Source: JANNNF01 sp040385825 (lineage in GTDB: Bacteria > Pseudomonadota > Alphaproteobacteria > Rhodobacterales > Rhodobacteraceae). From it: 64,000 nt of DNA. Positions 50,842 to 60,096 of this stretch are shown here, piece after piece (the stretch's first letter is position 1; the number at the start of each line of letters is the position of its first letter). The DNA lies in NCBI GenBank assembly GCA_040385825.1, contig JAZKGQ010000018.1, forward strand, positions 62,001-126,000. Reading direction: 5' to 3'. Both the position numbers and the translations under genes were made by a program. The notes under the pieces are model-generated. The model worked only from the letters and a program-made list of their open reading frames with translations. It searched no databases and was not told the origin of the DNA.

Positions 50842-53643
50842 TCAGTGCGCGGCGGCCCAGTTTGCGCCGCGCCCGGCCTCGACCGTCAGTTTGACCGACA
50901 GCTTCACCGCCGGGTCGCAGGCCCCTTCCATCACATCGCGCGCAATCGGGATCAGGGCGTCGGCGGCGTCGGCGTCCACCTCGAACAGCAGTTCGTCATG
51001 CACTTGCAGCAGCATCCTGGCGGGCAGGTGGGCGATGGCATCCGGCATCCGGATCATCGCGCGGCGGATCACGTCGGCGGCAGTGCCCTGAATGGGCGCG
51101 TTGATCGCGGCCCGTTTGGCAAAGCCTGCCCCCGGTCCTTTGGCGTTGATCTCGGGCGTGTGGATCTTGCGGCCGAACAAAGTCTGAACATAGCCATGGG
51201 TTTGCGCGAATTTGACCGTGGCGGCCATATATTCCCTGATCCCCGGAAACCGCTCAAAGTAACGGTCGATGAAGCCCTGCGCCTCCGCCCTGGGGATGCG
51301 CAGGTTGCGGGCCAGACCAAAGCCGGAAATGCCATAGATGACGCCAAAGTTGATCGCCTTGGCGCGGCGGCGGATGTCGGAGGTCATCTGGTCCAGCGGC
51401 ACGTTGAACATTTCCGAGGCCGTCATGGCGTGAATGTCGATGCCATCCTTGAAGGCCTGCCGCAGGGCGGGCAGTTCGGCGATATGGGCAAGGATGCGCA
51501 GTTCGATCTGGGAATAATCGAGACTGACCAAGACCTTGCCCTTGGGGGCCACGAACGCCTCGCGGATGCGGCGGCCTTCCTCTGTCCGCACGGGGATGTT
51601 TTGCAGGTTGGGATCGGTCGAGGCCAGCCGCCCGGTGTTGGCCCCGGCGATGGAATAGGACGTGTGCACCCGCCCGGTTTCGGGGTTGATATGGTCTTGC
51701 AGCGCGTCGGTGTAGGTGGATTTCAGTTTCGCCAACTGCCGCCAGTCCAGTACCAGACCGGGCAGGCTGTGTTCGGTTGCCAGATCCTCCAGAATATCCG
51801 CGCCGGTGCCATAGGCCCCGGTCTTGCCCTTTTCGCCGCCCGGAAGCCCCAGTTTGTCAAACAGAATCTCGCCAAGCTGTTTGGGCGACCCCACGTTGAA
51901 CGGCTGCCCCGCCTGTTCTTGAATCTCTGCCTCCAGCCCCGCCATCTTTTGCGCAAACGCGTTGGACATGCGGCTTAACGTGTCGCGGTCCACCTGAATG
52001 CCCGCCATTTCCATATGGGCGAGCACCGGCACCAGAGGGCGTTCGAGGGTTTCGTAGACGGTGGTAACCTTGGCCCGGTGCAGTTGCGGCTTGAACAACT
52101 GCCACAGGCGCAGCGTCACATCGGCGTCTTCTGCCGCGTATTTCACGGCATCGGCAATGGCCACGCGGTCGAATGTCACCTGGCTTTTGCCTGACCCAAG
52201 CAGGGATTTGATCGGGATGGGCTGGTGGCCCAGATACTTGTCCGACAGCGCATCCATACCATGCCCGTTCAGCCCGGCCTGCATCGCATAGGACAGCAGC
52301 ATGGTGTCGTCAAAGGGGGCAACCGTCACGCCGTGGCGGGCAAAGATCTTCCAGTCGTATTTCATGTTCTGGCCGATCTTCAGGATCGACGGGTCTTCCA
52401 GAACCGGCTTCAGCGCGGCCAGAATATCGTCCATCGGCAGTTGCCCCGGCGACAGGTCGGAAGAGCCGAACAGATCGCCGCCGCCCTGACGATGACCGAT
52501 CGGGATATAGGCCGCAACGCCCGCATCGACGCAAAGCGAGATGCCCACCAGTTCGGCGCGCATTTCATCAAGGCTGGTGGTTTCGGTATCGACCGCGACA
52601 TGGCCGATATCGCGGATATGGGCGATCCAGCCGTCAAGCTGGGCCATGGTGGTGATGGATTCGTATCTGGCGTGGTCGAAGGGCAGGGCCTCGGGCTTGG
52701 CGGGTTCGTCAACGCTGTCAGCGGTTTGGGCGAGGGTTTCCGGCGCAGGCGGGGCGACTTTCAGCGCCTCGGCCACCCGGCGGGTCAGGGTGCGGAACTC
52801 CATCTCATTGAGGAAGCCCATCAGCGCCTCGCCATCCGGCAGGCGCACCTCCAGATCGTCGAGGGTGTAGTCCAGCACCATGTCGCGCTTCAGCGTTACC
52901 AGATCGCGGGAAATGCGGATCAGGTCGGCGTTGCCCATCAGCGCCTCGCGGCGTTTGGGTTGTTTGATTTCCGACGCGCGGGCCAGCAGGGTGTCAAGGT
53001 CGCCATATTCGGTGATCAGCAGGGCGGCGGTCTTGATGCCGATGCCGGGGGCACCCGGCACGTTGTCGACGCTATCTCCGGCAAGGGATTGCACATCCAC
53101 CACTTTTTCGGGCGGTACGCCGAATTTCTCGATCACCTCATCGCGGTCGATGGTGCGGTCCTTCATCGGGTCGCGCATCCGCACGCCGTTCCCCACCAGT
53201 TGCATCAGGTCTTTGTCGGACGAGATGATGGTACAACTGCCGCCCGCCCTGGTGGCCATGGCAGCAAGGGTGGCGATGATGTCATCGGCCTCGAACCCTT
53301 CGGTTTCCAGACAGGCGACGTTGAAGGCGCGGGTGGCAGCCCGTGTCAGCGGAAACTGCGGGCGCAGATCCTCGGGCAATTCGGGCCGGTTGGCCTTGTA
53401 GGCCGGATACAGCGTGTTGCGGAAGGTCAGCGACGAATGGTCGAACACCACGGCAATATGGGTCGCAGCCTCGGCGCCGCGATCCTTGGAGATTTCATTC
53501 CACAGTATGTTGCAGAACCCGGCCACAGCGCCCACCGGAAGCCCGTCGGACTTGCGGGTCAGCGGCGGCAGCGCGTGGTAGGCGCGGAAGATATAGGCCG
53601 ATCCGTCGATCAGGTGAAGGTGGTGGCCCTTGCCGAATGCCAT
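50842..53643 (-). CDS. polA: DNA polymerase I
   Basis: A 933-residue polymerase for repair and Okazaki-fragment maturation. The 5' nuclease domain (1-290: LIDGSAYIFRAYHALPP; DDIIATLA), an apparently active proofreading exonuclease (VAVDTETTSL near 350, with the Asp and Glu metal ligands), and polymerase motifs A (SLDYSQIELRILAHI near 707), B (RRRAKAINFGVIYG) and C (LLQVHDELLFE) are all present. The ATG at 53643 gives MAFGKGHHLHLIDGS. Confidence 0.97.
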   Translation of the reverse strand: MAFGKGHHLHLIDGSAYIFRAYHALPPLTRKSDGLPVGAVAGFCNILWNEISKDRGAEAATHIAVVFDHSSLTFRNTLYPAYKANRPELPEDLRPQFPLTRAATRAFNVACLETEGFEADDIIATLAAMATRAGGSCTIISSDKDLMQLVGNGVRMRDPMKDRTIDRDEVIEKFGVPPEKVVDVQSLAGDSVDNVPGAPGIGIKTAALLITEYGDLDTLLARASEIKQPKRREALMGNADLIRISRDLVTLKRDMVLDYTLDDLEVRLPDGEALMGFLNEMEFRTLTRRVAEALKVAPPAPETLAQTADSVDEPAKPEALPFDHARYESITTMAQLDGWIAHIRDIGHVAVDTETTSLDEMRAELVGISLCVDAGVAAYIPIGHRQGGGDLFGSSDLSPGQLPMDDILAALKPVLEDPSILKIGQNMKYDWKIFARHGVTVAPFDDTMLLSYAMQAGLNGHGMDALSDKYLGHQPIPIKSLLGSGKSQVTFDRVAIADAVKYAAEDADVTLRLWQLFKPQLHRAKVTTVYETLERPLVPVLAHMEMAGIQVDRDTLSRMSNAFAQKMAGLEAEIQEQAGQPFNVGSPKQLGEILFDKLGLPGGEKGKTGAYGTGADILEDLATEHSLPGLVLDWRQLAKLKSTYTDALQDHINPETGRVHTSYSIAGANTGRLASTDPNLQNIPVRTEEGRRIREAFVAPKGKVLVSLDYSQIELRILAHIAELPALRQAFKDGIDIHAMTASEMFNVPLDQMTSDIRRRAKAINFGVIYGISGFGLARNLRIPRAEAQGFIDRYFERFPGIREYMAATVKFAQTHGYVQTLFGRKIHTPEINAKGPGAGFAKRAAINAPIQGTAADVIRRAMIRMPDAIAHLPARMLLQVHDELLFEVDADAADALIPIARDVMEGACDPAVKLSVKLTVEAGRGANWAAAH

Positions 53644-53711
53644 GGTCGTCTCTCCGCGCTGCGTGGCGGCAGTATTGGCAGAAACGGGGGGCGGGTTCTA
53701 GGCGCTATGGC

Positions 53712-53897
53712 CTAATGATCATCATGGGCGTGGGCCGCGTCGATCACATAGCGTTTGTCGCAATAGCCGCATTCGACCCAGCCCTTGTCGGCGGGAATGG
53801 TCAGCCAGACCCGCGGGTGGCCAAGCGCGCCTTCGCCGCCATCGCAGGCCACTTTCCATGTGGTGACGGTCTGAGTCTCGGGCGCGTTCGGGGTCAT
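53712..53897 (-). CDS. CHCC-type zinc-finger protein
   Basis: A 61-residue protein resembling the NDUFS6/zf-CHCC family: conserved C18, H27 (GALGHPRVWL), C43 and C46 in ECGYCDKRYVID. In mitochondria the relative is an accessory subunit of complex I; in alphaproteobacteria its role is less clear. It lies 68 bp upstream of polA, in the same direction. Confidence 0.88.
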   Translation of the reverse strand: MTPNAPETQTVTTWKVACDGGEGALGHPRVWLTIPADKGWVECGYCDKRYVIDAAHAHDDH

Positions 53898-53990
53898 CGG
53901 CTTTGCCTTGTCTGCTTGGGTCGTCCCCGTTTACCGCGCGGGGCGGGGGGGCGGCAAGGGATTAGTCTTTGGCGGGATGGGCAGAGTGGG

Positions 53991-54012
53991 GGATGGGCGG
54001 AATCGCCCATCC
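53991..54012. repeat. GGATGGGCG palindromic repeat, short form, copy E
   Basis: GGATGGGCG (53991-53999) and CGCCCATCC (54004-54012) around GAAT, followed by TAC. The reverse-strand TAG stop of the hyi gene (54012-54014) lies in the conserved CCTAC tail, as it does for copy A. Confidence 0.8.
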
Positions 54013-54785
54013 TACCCGATCAGGGTGCTGCGGGATTTCAGGGCGGCGAGCCAGCCTAAGCCTTGGGCCGTGCCTTTGGCGGGGCGGTATTCGGCGGCGA
54101 TCCACAGGTCAGAGTGGTCGGCGTCGATCTGGTCGGACAGGGCAGGCAGGGAAAACCCGCCCCCCCCCGGTTCATGGCGCGCAGGAAAGCCTGCGATCTG
54201 GATATGGCCGGTGCGGTGACGGTGAGCCTCCCACACCGCGGTCGGGTCGCCGTGCAGGCGGGCGGCATGCCACAGGTCGAACTGCAACCCGATGCGGGGG
54301 GTGCCAAGATCATCGAGAATCCGCGCCGCCTGATCATAGTCGTTCAGGAAATAACCCGGCATGTCGTCGGGGTTCAGCGGTTCCAGCGTCAGGTGCTGAT
54401 CCGGGGCCTGCGCCAGGGCCCAGCCCAGGTTTTCGGTATAGGTCGCCTCGGCCTGCGGGCCTTTGGCGACCCCCGCCATCACATGCAACCGCTGCGCGCC
54501 AAGCCGGGCGGCATAATCGGCGGCGCGCAGGAAGCCATCGCGAAAGCGGCCTTCCTCGCCCGGCACCGCCGCAAAGCCCCGGTCGCCCGCCGCCCAATCG
54601 CCGGGGGGGGTGTTGATCAGGGCAAGCGGCTGGCCTGCCAGCGCCTTTTCCCAATCGGCCATGGTATTGTCATAGGGGAACAGCACTTCCACCCCGTCAA
54701 ACCCACAACGCGCCGCCCAGTCGGGGCGGTCGAGCATGGGGACTTCGGTGAACAGCAGGGTCAGGTTCGCGGCAAAACGGGGCAT
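54012..54785 (-). CDS. hyi: Hydroxypyruvate isomerase-like TIM-barrel protein
   Basis: A 257-residue xylose-isomerase-like TIM barrel. MPRFAANLTLLFTEVPMLDR (1-20), GFDGVEVLFPYD (about 28-39), LTLEPLNPDD (about 136, catalytic-type Glu), GLQFDLWHAAR (about 171) and IAAEYRPA (second Glu near 233) match Hyi, which interconverts hydroxypyruvate and tartronate semialdehyde. Related OtnI enzymes act on other sugars, so the substrate is uncertain. It starts directly at the stop of the DUF1285 gene. Confidence 0.85.
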   Translation of the reverse strand: MPRFAANLTLLFTEVPMLDRPDWAARCGFDGVEVLFPYDNTMADWEKALAGQPLALINTPPGDWAAGDRGFAAVPGEEGRFRDGFLRAADYAARLGAQRLHVMAGVAKGPQAEATYTENLGWALAQAPDQHLTLEPLNPDDMPGYFLNDYDQAARILDDLGTPRIGLQFDLWHAARLHGDPTAVWEAHRHRTGHIQIAGFPARHEPGGGGFSLPALSDQIDADHSDLWIAAEYRPAKGTAQGLGWLAALKSRSTLIG

Positions 54786-55385
54786 TCAGGGCAATTCGGA
54801 CGAGGGGATGATCGGGAAGAACACCCCCCCCGACCAAATTCCGAACCACCCTTGCCCGCCATGGTCGGCATGGCAACCCAATTCGACCAGCCGGTAAAAG
54901 GATTTGCGGTCGATCAATGCCTCCAGCCCCGGACGGATCAGGATATAGGGGGACGGCTCGCCCGTGGTGGCGTCGCGGGTGACGCGCAGGGGGTGGTCGG
55001 GGCCGGCGGTGGCCTCGTCTTCGGTTTTGGTCGTGAAATGAAGGGCTTGGGTCGGGCCGATCCCGGTAACGGTGAAATCGGTGGCCACCATCGGGGCGTC
55101 TTCGACCACGATCCCGACCTTTTCCACCGGGGTCACAAGGAAATACTTGTCGCCCTCACGCCGCAGGATCGACGAGAACAGCTTGACCAGCCCCATCCGG
55201 CCAATCGGGGTGCCGTCGTGAAACCAGGTGCCATCGCGGGCGATGCGCATGTCGATGTCGCCGCAGAACGGCGGGTTCCACAGATGCACCGGGGGCGGGC
55301 CGCGCTTGGCCGCGGCCTGAACCGAGGCCATCACGTCTGATGCGGTTGGTTTCACGATCATTTGTCCCGGTTCCATTTTTGCCAT
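54786..55385 (-). CDS. DUF1285 protein
   Basis: A 199-residue soluble protein: HLWNPPFCGDIDMRIARDGTW (about 34-54), PIGRMGLVKLFSSILRREGDKYFLVTPVEK (about 60-89) and a C-terminal SFYRLVELG block match DUF1285. Its function is unknown. The stop touches the hyi ATG. It diverges from the moxR operon 60 bp away, a setting that suggests, but does not prove, shared control. Confidence 0.88.
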   Translation of the reverse strand: MAKMEPGQMIVKPTASDVMASVQAAAKRGPPPVHLWNPPFCGDIDMRIARDGTWFHDGTPIGRMGLVKLFSSILRREGDKYFLVTPVEKVGIVVEDAPMVATDFTVTGIGPTQALHFTTKTEDEATAGPDHPLRVTRDATTGEPSPYILIRPGLEALIDRKSFYRLVELGCHADHGGQGWFGIWSGGVFFPIIPSSELP

Positions 55386-55445
55386 TTGTGCCCGGCGCGT
55401 TAGTTGGGTCTAATGGGATCATATAACCCCCGCCGGAGGATTGTC

Positions 55446-56450
55446 ATGTCTGATGCGACCGCGTTGATTGCCGAGATCGAAGCCCTGGGCGAAACCCTGG
55501 GCCGGGCCAAGGCCAGCATCAACCGGCGCTTCATCGGGCAGGACAAGGTGGTCGATCTGGTGCTGGCGTCGTTGCTGTGCGGGGGCCATGCGTTGCTGGT
55601 GGGGCTGCCGGGTCTGGGCAAGACGCGGCTGGTGGAAACGCTGTCCACCGTGATGGGGCTGCGCGGCAGCCGAATCCAGTTCACCCCCGATCTGATGCCT
55701 GCCGATATTCTGGGGTCCGAAGTGCTGGATACGGACGCGGCTGGCAACCGGGCGTTCCGCTTTATCGAAGGGCCGATCTTTTGCCAGTTGCTGATGGCGG
55801 ATGAGATCAACCGTGCCTCCCCCCGGACGCAAAGCGCGCTGTTGCAGGCGATGCAGGAAAAGGTGGTGACGATCGGCGGCGCGCAGCGGCCTTTGGGGCG
55901 GCCGTTCCATGTGCTGGCAACCCAGAACCCGATCGAGCAGGAAGGGACGTATCCCCTGCCCGAGGCGCAGCTTGACCGGTTTCTGGTGCAGGTGGATGTG
56001 GACTATCCGACCCGCGCGACGGAACGCGACATCCTGATTGCCACCACGGGCATCGAAGATGCGCAGGTGCATGCGGTGTTCACGGCGGAGGGTTTGCTGG
56101 CGGCGCAATCGGTGATCCGGCGGATGCCGGTGGGGGACGGGGTGGTCGAGGCGATCCTTGATCTTGTCCGCGCGTGCCGTCCCGGCGAGCCGGAGGGGCG
56201 CGCGTTGGAAGACAGCCTGTCCTGGGGGCCGGGGCCACGGGCGGCGCAGGCGCTGATGCTGACGGTGCGGGCGCGGGCGTTGCTGGACGGGCGGCTTGCG
56301 CCTTCGGTTGCCGATGTGGCGGCCCTGGCGCGGGCGGTGCTGGTGCACCGGATGTCGCTGTCCTTTGCCGCGCGGGCGCGGGGCGAGACGATGACGGGCA
56401 TCATCGACCGGGTGGTGGGGCGCGTGCTGTCGATGCAGGCGGCTGCGTGA
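55446..56450 (+). CDS. moxR: MoxR-family AAA+ ATPase
   Basis: A 334-residue AAA+ ATPase, probably a chaperone that assembles metal or membrane complexes. Walker A is GLPGLGKTRL near residue 52, Walker B LLMADEINRA near 116, sensor-1 VLATQNPIEQEGTYPLPEAQ near 158. The ATG at 55446 follows GGAGGATTGTC. Its TGA overlaps the GTG of the DUF58 gene, so the two are coupled. This is the MoxR-DUF58-VWA type of gene cluster. Confidence 0.93.
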   Translation: MSDATALIAEIEALGETLGRAKASINRRFIGQDKVVDLVLASLLCGGHALLVGLPGLGKTRLVETLSTVMGLRGSRIQFTPDLMPADILGSEVLDTDAAGNRAFRFIEGPIFCQLLMADEINRASPRTQSALLQAMQEKVVTIGGAQRPLGRPFHVLATQNPIEQEGTYPLPEAQLDRFLVQVDVDYPTRATERDILIATTGIEDAQVHAVFTAEGLLAAQSVIRRMPVGDGVVEAILDLVRACRPGEPEGRALEDSLSWGPGPRAAQALMLTVRARALLDGRLAPSVADVAALARAVLVHRMSLSFAARARGETMTGIIDRVVGRVLSMQAAA

Positions 56451-57319
56451 CGGGTGTTGCCCAGACTGACTTGCGGGCGCGGGCCGAGGCTCTGGGCCAG
56501 TCGCTGCCTGCGCTGCTGGCAGAGGCGGATATGCTGGCGTCGCATGTGATGCTGGGCGAACATGGGCGGCGCAGGGCTGGCTTGGGCGATGAATTCTGGC
56601 AATACCGCCCGGCGCATGAGGGCGACAGTGCCCGGATGATCGACTGGCGCAGGTCTGCCCGCAGTGATGCGCATTTCGTGCAGACCCGCGAATGGCAGGC
56701 GGCGCAGTCGGTGACCTTGTGGGTGGACCCGTCCCGGTCGATGAGCTTCAGCGGCGACAAGGCGCGCGCGCCCAAGGCCGACCGCGCGCGGTTGCTGGCG
56801 CTGGCCCTGGCGGTGCTGCTGCTGCGCGGGGGGGAACGGGTGGGGCTGGCGGGCGGCGATCCGCCCCGGTCGGGCCGCGCGCAGATGCTGCGGCTGGCGG
56901 CGGGCTTGGGCGAGGATCTTGCCGATTACGCAGCGCCGGTGGCGGATGGCATCGTGGCGCATGGCCGCGCGGTCTTCGTGTCGGATTTTCTGGGCGAACT
57001 GGGCGGGATCGAGGCTGCCCTGGCGCGGGCGTCGGATCGGGGCGCGCGGGGGGTGTTGCTGCAAGTGCTGGACCCGGCAGAGGAGGATTTTCCCTTCGAC
57101 GGGCGCACGATCTTTGAATCGATGGGCGGCACCCTGCGGCATGAAACCCTGCGGGCGGGGGAATTGCGGGACAAGTATCTGGCGCGGCTGGCGGAACGCA
57201 AAGGCAGGCTGGCGGGGCTGGCCCGCGCCGTGGGCTGGCAGTTCAGCACGCATCACACCGGGGGCGGGGCGCAGGCGGCGCTCTTGTGGGCCTACCGTGC
57301 GTTGGAAGGGGGGCGCTGA
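56447..57319 (+). CDS. DUF58 protein
   Basis: A 290-residue protein with the DUF58 core WQYRPAHEGDSARMIDWRRSAR (about 46-67) and a von-Willebrand-like fold after it (VTLWVDPSRSMSF, about 88). It starts with GTG at 56447, overlapping the moxR stop. Partners of MoxR with DUF58 are common and may form membrane-associated complexes, but the biochemical role is unproven. Its stop overlaps the start of the next gene as TGATG. Confidence 0.9.
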   Translation: MTGVAQTDLRARAEALGQSLPALLAEADMLASHVMLGEHGRRRAGLGDEFWQYRPAHEGDSARMIDWRRSARSDAHFVQTREWQAAQSVTLWVDPSRSMSFSGDKARAPKADRARLLALALAVLLLRGGERVGLAGGDPPRSGRAQMLRLAAGLGEDLADYAAPVADGIVAHGRAVFVSDFLGELGGIEAALARASDRGARGVLLQVLDPAEEDFPFDGRTIFESMGGTLRHETLRAGELRDKYLARLAERKGRLAGLARAVGWQFSTHHTGGGAQAALLWAYRALEGGR

Positions 57320-60096
57320 TGTTCATGCTTGGCCCTGTCGGGTTTGCGCTGCCATGGTTGCTGGTGGGGCTGGCGGCCCTGCCCGTGCTGTGGTGGGTGC
57401 TGCGCGCCGTGCCCCCGGCGCCCATCCGGCGGCGGTTTCCGGGGGTGGCGCTGTTGCTGGGCCTGACCGATGATCAGGCCGAGACGGACAAGACCCCGTG
57501 GTGGCTGCTGGCCCTGCGGATGCTGGCGATCGGCGCGGCGATCGTGGCCTTTGCAGGCCCGGTGCTGAACCCCGCGCCGCAGGTGGCGGGGGCGGACCGG
57601 CTGTTGATCCTGATCGACGGCACCTGGGCCGACGCCCGCGACTGGCCGCGCCGGGTGGAAAAGGCGGTGGCTCTGGTCGAGGAGGCAGGCCGTGCGGGCC
57701 GTCCGGTGGCGGTGGTGCGGCTGACCGATGCGCCGACGGCGATTGGGTTTCAGACCGGCGAGGCCGAGGCGGGCCGGGTGGCCGCGTTGCAGCCCGCGGC
57801 TTGGGCACCGGGGGACATGGCGGCATGGGGCGCGGCGCTGCCTGCCGAGGCGTTTGACAGTTACTGGCTGTCGGACGGGCTGGATCATCCGGGGCGGGCA
57901 GGTCTGATGGCGGAACTGGCCGCAAGGGGCCGGGTGACGGTGTTCCAATCCCCGCGCCCGGTGCTGGCCCTGCGTCCTGCGGTGTTTGCCGAAGGGGCGG
58001 TGCAGATTGCCGCCGCCCGGTTGCCGGGGGGGGATGCCGCGCAGGTCGAGGTGATCGCCCGTGGCCCCGACCCTGCCGGGATCGACCGCGAGTTGGCGCG
58101 GCTGCCGCTGAGTTTTGCGGCGGGTGACGCCGACGCCAAGGGCGCGCTGACCCTGCCGCCCGAATTGCGCAACCGGATCACCCGGTTTGAAATCGCGGGC
58201 ATCCGGTCGGCGGGCGCGGTCAGCCTGACCGATGACAGCCTGAAGCGCCGCAAGGTGGCGATCATCGGCGGCGGGCCGGATCAGGAAGGGCTGCAACTGC
58301 TGTCGCCCACTCATTATCTGCGGCAGGCGCTGGCCCCGGTGGCCGATCTGATCGACGGCGGGCTGGAGGATGTGTTGCAGGCCAACCCCGATGTGGTGAT
58401 CCTGGCCGATGTGGCGCGGCTGACACAGGCCGAGACGGACGCGACGCTGGACTGGCTGGACGAAGGCGGGCTGCTGCTGCGCTTTGCCGGGCCACGTCTG
58501 GCGGCATCCGACATCAGCCGGTCGGCCGAAGACCCGCTGCTGCCGGTGCGCCTGCGCGAAGGCGGCCGCACGGTCGGCGGCGCGATGAGCTGGGGCGAGC
58601 CGAAGGCGCTGGCGCCGTTTCCCGAAACCTCGCCCTTCTTCGGGCTGGTGGCACCGGCGGATGTGACAGTGACAGCCCAGGTTCTGGCGCAGCCCGACCC
58701 CGAGCTTGGCGCGCGCACCATTGCCGCGCTGGCCGATGGCACGCCTCTGGTCACGCGCAAGGCGGTCGGGGCGGGGCAGGTGGTGCTGGTGCATGTGACG
58801 GCGAATGCGGAATGGTCGTCGCTGCCGCTGTCGGGCCTGTTCGTGCAGATGCTGGAACGGCTGGCGGTGTCCACCCGCCCTGCGCTGCCCGAGGCGGCGG
58901 ACCTGGCGGGGCAGGTCTGGGTGCCCGAAACAGTGCTGGATGCCTACGGTCAGGCGGTGGATGCGGGCGAAATGGCAGGGGTCGAAGGCGCGGCCTTGGC
59001 GCAGGCGATGCGGGCAGGACCAGCGCCTGCGCTGCCACCGGGCCTCTATGCCGGGGCGGACCGGCGGGTGGCGCTGAACGTGATCGGCGCGGATACCGTG
59101 CTTGCGGCGGCGGTCTGGCCTGCGGGCACGGTGATCGAAGGGGTGGAGGCCCCCCGCGAACAGGCACTGAAAGGGGCTGTGCTGACCGTGGCGCTGGCCG
59201 CGCTGCTGGTGGATGTTCTGGCGGCCCTGTGGGTTGCGGGGCGGTTGTCGGGCCTGCTGCGCCGCGCCGCGATCGTGGCGGTGGCTGTGCTTGCGATGCA
59301 GGGCGACGCGCGGGCGCAGACAGAGGGCGCGCAGGCCGATGATGCCTTTGCCCTGCGCGCGACCTCGGCGGTCGTGCTGGCCCATGTGCTGACCGGGAAT
59401 GCACAGGTGGATGACGTGGCCCGTGCCGGGTTGCAGGGGCTGGGCGACCGGTTGTGGGAACGCACCTCGATCGAACCTGCCGCGCCCATCGGGGTGGACA
59501 TCGAGCGCGATGAACTGGCGTTCTTTCCGTTCTTGTACTGGCCGGTGACGCCGGATCAACCCCTGCCATCGGCCGCAGCCTACAGCCGTCTGAACGCCTA
59601 TCTGCGCACCGGCGGGATGATCCTGTTTGACACCCGCGACGGCGATGTGGCGGGTCTGGGCGGGGCCACGCCCGAAGCGCAGGCCTTGCAGAAGATCGCG
59701 GCCGGCCTCGACATTCCGCCGCTGGAACCCATCCCGGCCGACCATGTGCTGACCCGCAGTTTCTATCTGTTGCAGGATTTTCCGGGCCGTCACACCCAAG
59801 GCACGCTCTGGGTCGAGGCCGCCCCCCCCGATGCGGTTCAGGTCGAGGGCATGCCCTTCCGCAACCTGAACGATGGGGTTACGCCGGTGGTGATCGGCGG
59901 CAACGACTGGGCCTCGGCCTGGGCGGTGGATGATCGTGGCGGCTGGCTGCTGCCGGTGGGGCGCGGTTTTGCCGGCGAGAGGCAAAGGGAAATCGCCTAC
60001 AGGTTCGGCATCAACATCGTCATGCATGTGCTGACGGGCAATTACAAATCGGATCAGGTGCATGTCCCCGCCCTGCTGGAAAGGCTGGGGCAATGA
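57319..60096 (+). CDS. BatA-N-like membrane protein fused to DUF4159 domain
   Basis: A 925-residue protein. The N-terminal BatA-type region has two helices (about 9-32 and 55-79) and RFPGVALLLGLTDDQ. The middle (80-630) is periplasmic, with a VWA/GATase-like fold (LLILIDGTWADARDW; VVILADVARL). A helix lies at about 622-641. Then RRAAIVAVAVLAMQGDARAQ (near 646-665) looks like an internal signal peptide with an ARAQ cleavage-like site, followed by a DUF4159 domain (about 685-920, MILFDTRDGDVAGLG; LTRSFYLLQDFPG). This suggests fusion of two formerly separate genes. It overlaps the next gene by ATGA. Confidence 0.85.
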   Translation: MFMLGPVGFALPWLLVGLAALPVLWWVLRAVPPAPIRRRFPGVALLLGLTDDQAETDKTPWWLLALRMLAIGAAIVAFAGPVLNPAPQVAGADRLLILIDGTWADARDWPRRVEKAVALVEEAGRAGRPVAVVRLTDAPTAIGFQTGEAEAGRVAALQPAAWAPGDMAAWGAALPAEAFDSYWLSDGLDHPGRAGLMAELAARGRVTVFQSPRPVLALRPAVFAEGAVQIAAARLPGGDAAQVEVIARGPDPAGIDRELARLPLSFAAGDADAKGALTLPPELRNRITRFEIAGIRSAGAVSLTDDSLKRRKVAIIGGGPDQEGLQLLSPTHYLRQALAPVADLIDGGLEDVLQANPDVVILADVARLTQAETDATLDWLDEGGLLLRFAGPRLAASDISRSAEDPLLPVRLREGGRTVGGAMSWGEPKALAPFPETSPFFGLVAPADVTVTAQVLAQPDPELGARTIAALADGTPLVTRKAVGAGQVVLVHVTANAEWSSLPLSGLFVQMLERLAVSTRPALPEAADLAGQVWVPETVLDAYGQAVDAGEMAGVEGAALAQAMRAGPAPALPPGLYAGADRRVALNVIGADTVLAAAVWPAGTVIEGVEAPREQALKGAVLTVALAALLVDVLAALWVAGRLSGLLRRAAIVAVAVLAMQGDARAQTEGAQADDAFALRATSAVVLAHVLTGNAQVDDVARAGLQGLGDRLWERTSIEPAAPIGVDIERDELAFFPFLYWPVTPDQPLPSAAAYSRLNAYLRTGGMILFDTRDGDVAGLGGATPEAQALQKIAAGLDIPPLEPIPADHVLTRSFYLLQDFPGRHTQGTLWVEAAPPDAVQVEGMPFRNLNDGVTPVVIGGNDWASAWAVDDRGGWLLPVGRGFAGERQREIAYRFGINIVMHVLTGNYKSDQVHVPALLERLGQ

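Noticed and set aside
57292..60093. 933-codon open frame opposite the DUF4159 gene
   Set aside because: Repetitive Gln/Arg/His/Pro composition with no motif; an exact antisense shadow of the real gene.
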